From JALOLG01 sp963776935 (GTDB lineage: Bacteria; Actinomycetota; Acidimicrobiia; Acidimicrobiales; Ilumatobacteraceae), in the NCBI GenBank assembly GCA_963776935.1, contig CAVZOP010000002.1, forward strand, positions 930,001 to 994,000: a stretch of 64,000 bases of DNA. Direction: 5' to 3'. The notes below the pieces were generated by a model. It had not been told where the DNA came from, made no database searches, and worked only from the letters and a program-made list of their open reading frames with translations. Below are positions 59,528-64,000 of this stretch, in pieces (the stretch's first letter is position 1; each line of letters opens with the position of its first letter). The translations under genes were made by a program, and so were the position numbers.

Positions 59528-60391
59528 ACCCTGGCGCCTGGCGAGCTCGCCCTCCGTTGCCGCCCGCATCACCGCCGGGTCGGGCCGGTCGCCCGTCCAC
59601 AACTCGTGCTGCAGCACGGCTTGGTGGACGAGCATCCCCAGCCCGTCGAGGGCGAGTGCCCCGGCGTCGCGCGCCGCACGCAGCAGTGCGGTGTCCAACG
59701 GGTGGTAGACGAGATCGGCGACGATCTGGTGCGGGCCGAACAGCGCCGGGTCGCACGGCAGCTCGTCGGTTCCCATCCCGATCGGCGTGGCGTTGACCAC
59801 GATGTCGGCGCGGCGGATGTCGTCCACGTCGCCCGTTCGTGCCTGCGTCGCCAGCTCGGCCGCCTGGCGGGCGTGCTCGGCGGTGCGGTTCACGATCGCC
59901 AGGTCGGCGACGCCGGCTCGCCCGAGCGCGTCGATCAGCGCCCGCGCCGCGGCCCCGGCGCCGAGCAACGTGACCCGTGCTCCGGCCGGATCGATCCCGT
60001 GCGCCAACAGCGAGGCGACGAATCCGGCGCCGTCGGTGCTGGCGCCGAACGTGGTGCCGTCCGTCCGGAGCACCACCGTGTTGACCGAGCCGAGTGAAGC
60101 GGCTGCCGGATCGACCACGTCGACCGCCGCGGCGACGTCGGTCTTGTGCGGCATCGTGACGGCCAGGCCGCGCACGCCCAACGTGCGCATCGCCTCCACC
60201 GCCGCGGCGCCGGATCCGCGAGCGACCTCGAAGGCGAGCATCAGCCAGTCGAGCCCCTCGGTTGCGAATGCCGCGTTGTGAAGTGTCGGCGACAGGCTGT
60301 GCCGCACCGGCGAGCCGATGACCGCAGTGAGCTGTGTCGCGCCGGTGGGGTCCCTCACCCGAACCGCGTCATCCCAGGAGGCCGGCAGCAC
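59525..60391 (-). CDS. aroE: shikimate dehydrogenase
   Basis: An NADP-dependent dehydrogenase of about 277-288 residues. It shows GSPVRHSLSPTLHNAAFATE (substrate serines), GLAVTMPHKTDVAAAVDVVD with the catalytic lysine, GSVNTVVLRTDGTTFGASTD with GAGF, and the nucleotide-binding VTLLGAGAAARALIDALG. The first in-frame start at 60391 would overlap mltG by 23 bases; GTG at 60358 is a shorter alternative just after the mltG stop. It belongs to the mltG-aroE-aroC run. Confidence 0.93.
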   Translation of the reverse strand: MLPASWDDAVRVRDPTGATQLTAVIGSPVRHSLSPTLHNAAFATEGLDWLMLAFEVARGSGAAAVEAMRTLGVRGLAVTMPHKTDVAAAVDVVDPAAASLGSVNTVVLRTDGTTFGASTDGAGFVASLLAHGIDPAGARVTLLGAGAAARALIDALGRAGVADLAIVNRTAEHARQAAELATQARTGDVDDIRRADIVVNATPIGMGTDELPCDPALFGPHQIVADLVYHPLDTALLRAARDAGALALDGLGMLVHQAVLQHELWTGDRPDPAVMRAATEGELARRQG

Positions 60392-61544
60392 GGGCGGCGG
60401 CGACGTTGCGCTCGTGCTGTTCGGGGGTCACCGCGAACACGTGACCGCCGTCGTCGTTGGCGAGGACGTAGAAGTAGATCGGGCAGTTGGTCGGGTCGGG
60501 GAGCTCCTGGCAGACCGGGTCGCCCGACGGGGGGTTCGGTGCCGGGTGCAGCGCGGCGTGGATCGACGCCCGGCCGGGATTGGCGATCGGCGTCGGCGGC
60601 AACCCCGAGTACATGTACGTGTTGTACGGCGTATCGATCTGGCGCAGCTCTCCGATGCTCAGCGCCGGATCCTGGTTGTAGAGCAGCGTGGCGTCGATCT
60701 GCAGTTGCGGGTACGGCGAGAACACTCCGAGCCGGTTGTAGATGACCCGGGCGATCTTCGCCCGGTCCTCGGGCAGCTTGGCCTCGCGCTCGATCATCGA
60801 GGCGATGATCAGGATCTGGTACGGCGTGTAGCCGAGGTCGGCGGCGCCGGTTTCGAGATCCTCCTGGCGTCCGACGCGCTCCATCAGCGACACCATCCGC
60901 TCCACGACCTGGGCCTCGTTCTCACTGTTCGACACCTGGTACGTGTCGGGGAACAGCAGCCCTTCCAAGGAGGTGACGCCGGCCGGTCGGAGTGCCGACA
61001 CGACGGCCGGATTGTTGGCCGCGGCGATGAACTCGGTCGCCACCATCCGATCGGCGGACTCGTCGAGGCGAGTCGCCATCTGGGCGATCGTGAAACCCTC
61101 CGGGAACGTGACCTTGGTGTACGTCAGGGCGGGCGGCGTGCGCAGCGTGCCCACGACGTTGCCGATGTGGTCGCCCGGACGGAGTTGGTAGTAGCCGGGG
61201 GTGAGCTCGAGACCACCCTTTTCCTCGACGTACCACCGGAACACCCCGGCGTTGACGATGATCCCCTGCGCCTCCAGACGCTCGCTCAGGGTCTCGAGCG
61301 TGTCGCCCTCCTCGACCGTGAAGTTCACGGGCGCTCCGGGCGCGCCCTCGGGATTGATCTGCTTGACGTACCACCAGCCGATCCGACCGGCGACGAGGAC
61401 GAGCACCACGACGACGACCATCAGCGTCCACACGGCCCACTTGACGGCGCGCGTGTCGCGGCGCAGGCGTTCGACCGAACCCGAGGCCGCCGGCGAGTCC
61501 CAGGGATCGATCTCCCAGTCGGTCGGACCCTCGGTCAGCGTCAC
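60369..61544 (-). CDS. mltG: endolytic murein transglycosylase MltG
   Basis: A 391-residue cell-wall enzyme that cuts nascent peptidoglycan strands. It has a cytoplasmic N-terminal arm, one membrane helix at ~35-58 (AVWTLMVVVVVLVLVAGRIG), a LysM-like segment (FTVEEGDTLETLSERLEAQG) and the YceG domain. That domain contains LEGLLFPDTYQVS, the catalytic glutamate in IASMIEREAKLPEDRAKIAR and YNTYMYSGLPPTPIANPG. GTG at 61544 overlaps the ruvX stop. The alaS-ruvX-mltG-aroE order is conserved in actinobacteria. Confidence 0.94.
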   Translation of the reverse strand: MTLTEGPTDWEIDPWDSPAASGSVERLRRDTRAVKWAVWTLMVVVVVLVLVAGRIGWWYVKQINPEGAPGAPVNFTVEEGDTLETLSERLEAQGIIVNAGVFRWYVEEKGGLELTPGYYQLRPGDHIGNVVGTLRTPPALTYTKVTFPEGFTIAQMATRLDESADRMVATEFIAAANNPAVVSALRPAGVTSLEGLLFPDTYQVSNSENEAQVVERMVSLMERVGRQEDLETGAADLGYTPYQILIIASMIEREAKLPEDRAKIARVIYNRLGVFSPYPQLQIDATLLYNQDPALSIGELRQIDTPYNTYMYSGLPPTPIANPGRASIHAALHPAPNPPSGDPVCQELPDPTNCPIYFYVLANDDGGHVFAVTPEQHERNVAAARAAGLLG

Positions 61545-61969
61545 GGCCGCCCCCGCGCCGGGCGGGAGTCGAGCCAGGATTGCAGCATCACCGCGGCCGC
61601 GACCTTGTCGACCACACGGCGCCGCTCCTCGCCCCGCATGCCGGCATCGATCATGTTCCGTTCGGCGGTCACCGTGGTGAGCCGCTCGTCGTGCGTCTCG
61701 ACAGGCACCTCGACCACGGTAGCGAGCCGGGCCGCCTCGGCGATGGCAGCTTCGGCCGCGTGACCGACCTCGCCGCGCATCGTCAACGGGAGCCCGACGA
61801 CGATCAACTCGACGTCTTCGTCAGCGGCGATGCGGGCGATCTCGTCGAGGTCTCGGCGGCGCGACTTGGAGCGGTGGACGACCGTCAGCGGTGACGCGAT
61901 CGTGCCGGACGGGTCGCTGACGGCGATCCCGATCCGCTTCGAACCGAGGTCGACGCCGAGCGCGCGCAT
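61541..61969 (-). CDS. ruvX: YqgF/RuvX-type putative Holliday-junction resolvase
   Basis: A 142-residue RNase H-fold protein, implicated in rRNA processing or junction resolution. Motifs are ALGVDLGSKRIGIAVSDPSG at the N-terminus, LIVVGLPLTMRGEVG, VPVETHDERLTTVTAERNMI and a final DKVAAAVMLQSWLD, carrying the acidic active-site residues. ATG at 61969 lies 3 bases from the alaS stop. Because of the alaS frameshift, the alaS main frame reads directly into ruvX and looks like a fusion, but this is an artefact. Confidence 0.92.
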   Translation of the reverse strand: MRALGVDLGSKRIGIAVSDPSGTIASPLTVVHRSKSRRRDLDEIARIAADEDVELIVVGLPLTMRGEVGHAAEAAIAEAARLATVVEVPVETHDERLTTVTAERNMIDAGMRGEERRRVVDKVAAAVMLQSWLDSRPARGRP

Positions 61970-61971
61970 GT

Positions 61972-64000
61972 TCAGGCGTTCGCCGCCTCGAGTGCCAGGC
62001 GCAGGGCGTCGTCGAGCCCCTCGGGATCCTTGCCTCCCGCGGTGGCGATGTCGCCCTTGCCGCCACCGCCACCGCCGACGGCCTTGGCCGCATCGCGGAT
62101 GAGATCGGCCGCGGGGATGCCCTCCGACGGGAGGACCGCGGCGACGAGCGACACGCCGCCGGTCGTCGTCGTACCGGCCAGCACCACCCGGCGGATGCCC
62201 GACTTGTTGGCGGACGGCGACGGCGAGATCGCGCAGATCGGCCGGCGTCAGATCGTCGACGCGCGCGACGACCACACCGTCGGGTGCGGCGGCCGCCAGC
62301 TCGCCCGCGCGTCCGACCGCGAGCTGGGCGCGCAATGCCCGGTTCTCGTCCTCGAGCGCCTTGATCTGGGCGATCCGCTTCTCGGCATTCTCCTTGACGG
62401 TGGAGGGTGTGGCGCCGAGGAGCCCGGCGACGTCTTCGATGTCGCGTTCGTACTCCTGGAACAGGGCGACGCTGTTGGCGCCCGTGACCGCTTCGATCCG
62501 ACGCAGGTTGGAACCGATCGACGACTCGCTCACGACCTTGATCGTGCCGATGTCGCCGGTGGCGCGCACATGTGTTCCACCGCACAGTTCGACGGAGCTC
62601 CCGGCCTCGAGTACGCGCACGATGTCGCCGTACTTGTCGCCGAAGAAGGCGATCGCCCCGAGCGCCTCGGCCTCGTCCTTGGTGGTCTCGAAGGCGCGGA
62701 CGGGCGCGTTGGCGAGCGTCTCACCGTTGGCCAAGCGCTCGATCTCCTCGATCTCCTCCGGCGTGACGGCCGCGTAGTGGGAGAAGTCGAACCGCAGACG
62801 GTCCGGCCCGACCCACGAGCCGGCTTGCTTCACGTGCTCGCCGAGCACCTTGCGCAACGCCCAGTGCAGCACGTGCGTGCCGGTGTGGTTCTTGCGGATC
62901 GCGTTGCGGCGCTCGGCGTCGATCGTCGCCGTCGCGGTCTGTCCGGCCGACACCGTGCCGGCGGTGACGCGCGCCGTGTGGCGGCGCAGGCCTGGCAACG
63001 CGAACGTCGTATCGAGCACCTCGGCCGTGCCGGTCTCGGTGGTGATGGTGCCCGTGTCGCCGATCTGCCCGCCGCTCTCGGCGTAGAACGGCGTGCGGTC
63101 GAGGAAGATCTCCACGATGTCACCGACTGCGCCGTTGAGTGACTCGCCGCCGTCTGGCGCGTCGATGACGGCGAGCACCCGGCTCTCGGTGGTGTCGGCG
63201 CGGTACCCGAGGAACTCGGTGACACCGAACTGCTCGACGACTTCCCGGTAGTCGTCGACGAGGGCGTCGTCGACGACACCCTTGCGGGCCGCCTTGGCCC
63301 TGACCCGCTGCGCCGCCATCTCGGTCTCGAACCCCTCGACGTCGACCCGGATGTCGCGCTCGCCGGCGATCTCCTGGGTGAGCTCGAGCGGGAAGCCGTA
63401 CGTGTCGTGCAGCAAGAACGCGGTCGGGCCCGACAGCAGCCGCGTGTCGTCGCCGAGCTCGCCGTCGAGGATCGTGAGCCCGGTCCGCAACGTATGGCGG
63501 AACCGCTCTTCCTCTTTCGTGAGCACGCTGAGGATGAAGTCGCGGTTCTTGATGACGTCGGGGTAGGCGTAGCCCATCACGTCGATCGCCGTCTCGGCCA
63601 GACGTGGCATCACCAGTTGCTCGGTGCCGAGCAGGTACGCGTAGCGGACCGCACGGCGCAGGATCCGGCGCAGCACGTAGCCGCGTCCCTCGTTCGACGG
63701 GAAGACACCGTCGCTCACGAGCATCGTCGACGACCGGGCGTGCTCGGCGAGCACGCGCATCGCGAAGCTGTCGCGGTCGTCGTACTCGCCGACCCGGTAG
63801 GACTTGCCCGTCAGCGAGCAGGCGGTGTCGATCAGCGGCTGCATGAGGTCGGTTTCCCACACCGAATCGACGCCCTGCAGCAGGGCCAGGATCCGCTCGA
63901 GCCCGGCGCCGGTGTCGATCGAGGGCTTCGGCAGCGGGGTTCGGCTGCCGTCGGGAGCCTGGTTGTACTGCATGAACACGAGGTTCCAGAACTCCATGAA
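61972..64000 (-). CDS. alaS: alanyl-tRNA synthetase (5' end outside window; frameshifted near 3' end)
   Basis: This fragment of ~676 residues lacks the catalytic N-terminus beyond the right edge. Seen are FWNLVFMQYNQAPDGSRTPL, the editing-domain zinc ligands in RKNHTGTHVLHWALRKVLGE and VELCGGTHVRATGDIGTIKV, then a coiled coil (EKRIAQIKALEDENRALRAQ) and the C-terminal DHHA1 domain. Just before the end the frame breaks. One surplus C near 62203-62215 separates VAVR from NKSGIRRVVLAGTTTTGGVS, and the true C-terminus (GGKDPEGLDDALRLALEAA) ends at 61972. alaS is essential in bacteria, so the break is most likely a sequence error. Confidence 0.92.

Noticed and set aside
61541..63997. An AlaS-RuvX fusion protein
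   Set aside because: The in-frame link is arginine-rich and arises from a one-base shift; the normal AlaS C-terminus and a normal RuvX start are both present.
1..64000. Defence system or secondary-metabolite cluster
   Set aside because: No restriction, Cas, Abi, polyketide or peptide-synthetase genes were found; the accessory content is envelope-glycan biosynthesis.

Overview
This is a GC-rich (roughly 70%) actinobacterial chromosome segment. The gene content and order point to class Acidimicrobiia, and an Ilumatobacter-like genome is my best guess. That guess rests on the fusion proteins, the CHRD/C-terminal secreted-protein architecture and the general look of the proteins, not on a database search. 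The window is densely coding. No gene-free stretch exceeds about 200 bases, and I saw no rRNA, tRNA, CRISPR array, prophage or insertion sequence. About fifteen gene junctions are 4-base ATGA/GTGA/TTGA stop-start overlaps, and about a dozen genes look leaderless, with a TANNNT box 6-8 bases before the start codon.

Region by region. (1) 1-23.1 kb is an envelope-glycan island. It holds an AftD-like arabinofuranosyltransferase, several GT2, GT4 and C-class membrane glycosyltransferases, a Ppm1-type polyprenyl-phosphomannose synthase, two acyltransferase-3/SGNH proteins, a giant three-module membrane fusion, a secreted CHRD protein, and the decaprenyl-phosphoryl-arabinose set (UbiA-type transferase, HAD phosphatase, DprE1, DprE2). 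(2) 23.2-29.6 kb has a TetR regulator divergent from an acyl-CoA ligase, a methyltransferase, an ECF sigma factor with a membrane partner, and two unknown proteins. (3) 29.6-49.8 kb is a housekeeping run resembling the conserved actinobacterial order HAD-tlyA-nadK-recN-pyrG-NUDIX-xerD-scpA-scpB-rluB. Here aroA, tyrA, trpS, a MATE transporter and a MocR regulator are intercalated, followed by fba and an SSB-like gene. (4) 50-53.4 kb holds two more membrane glycosyltransferases. (5) 53.4-64 kb is the conserved alaS-ruvX-mltG-aroE-aroC-aroK-aroB-aroQ-pepP-efp-nusB run, read on the minus strand.

How the genes work together. aroB, aroQ, aroE, aroK, aroA and aroC give a nearly complete shikimate pathway (only the first step is absent here), and tyrA diverts prephenate to tyrosine. 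The first 23 kb would make lipid-linked arabinose and mannose donors and use them to build, then acylate, a surface glycan.

Two things deserve attention. First, a ~102-bp element sits in two unrelated operons (pyrG|NUDIX and aroC|aroK). Its ends coincide exactly with the stop codon of the upstream gene and the start codon of the downstream gene. Short tandem repeats also reiterate the translation starts of efp and of a GNAT gene in the aro operon. Second, at least ten genes, including the essential alaS, are broken by one- or two-base indels. This looks more like sequence error than biology, so joined reading frames are proposed throughout.
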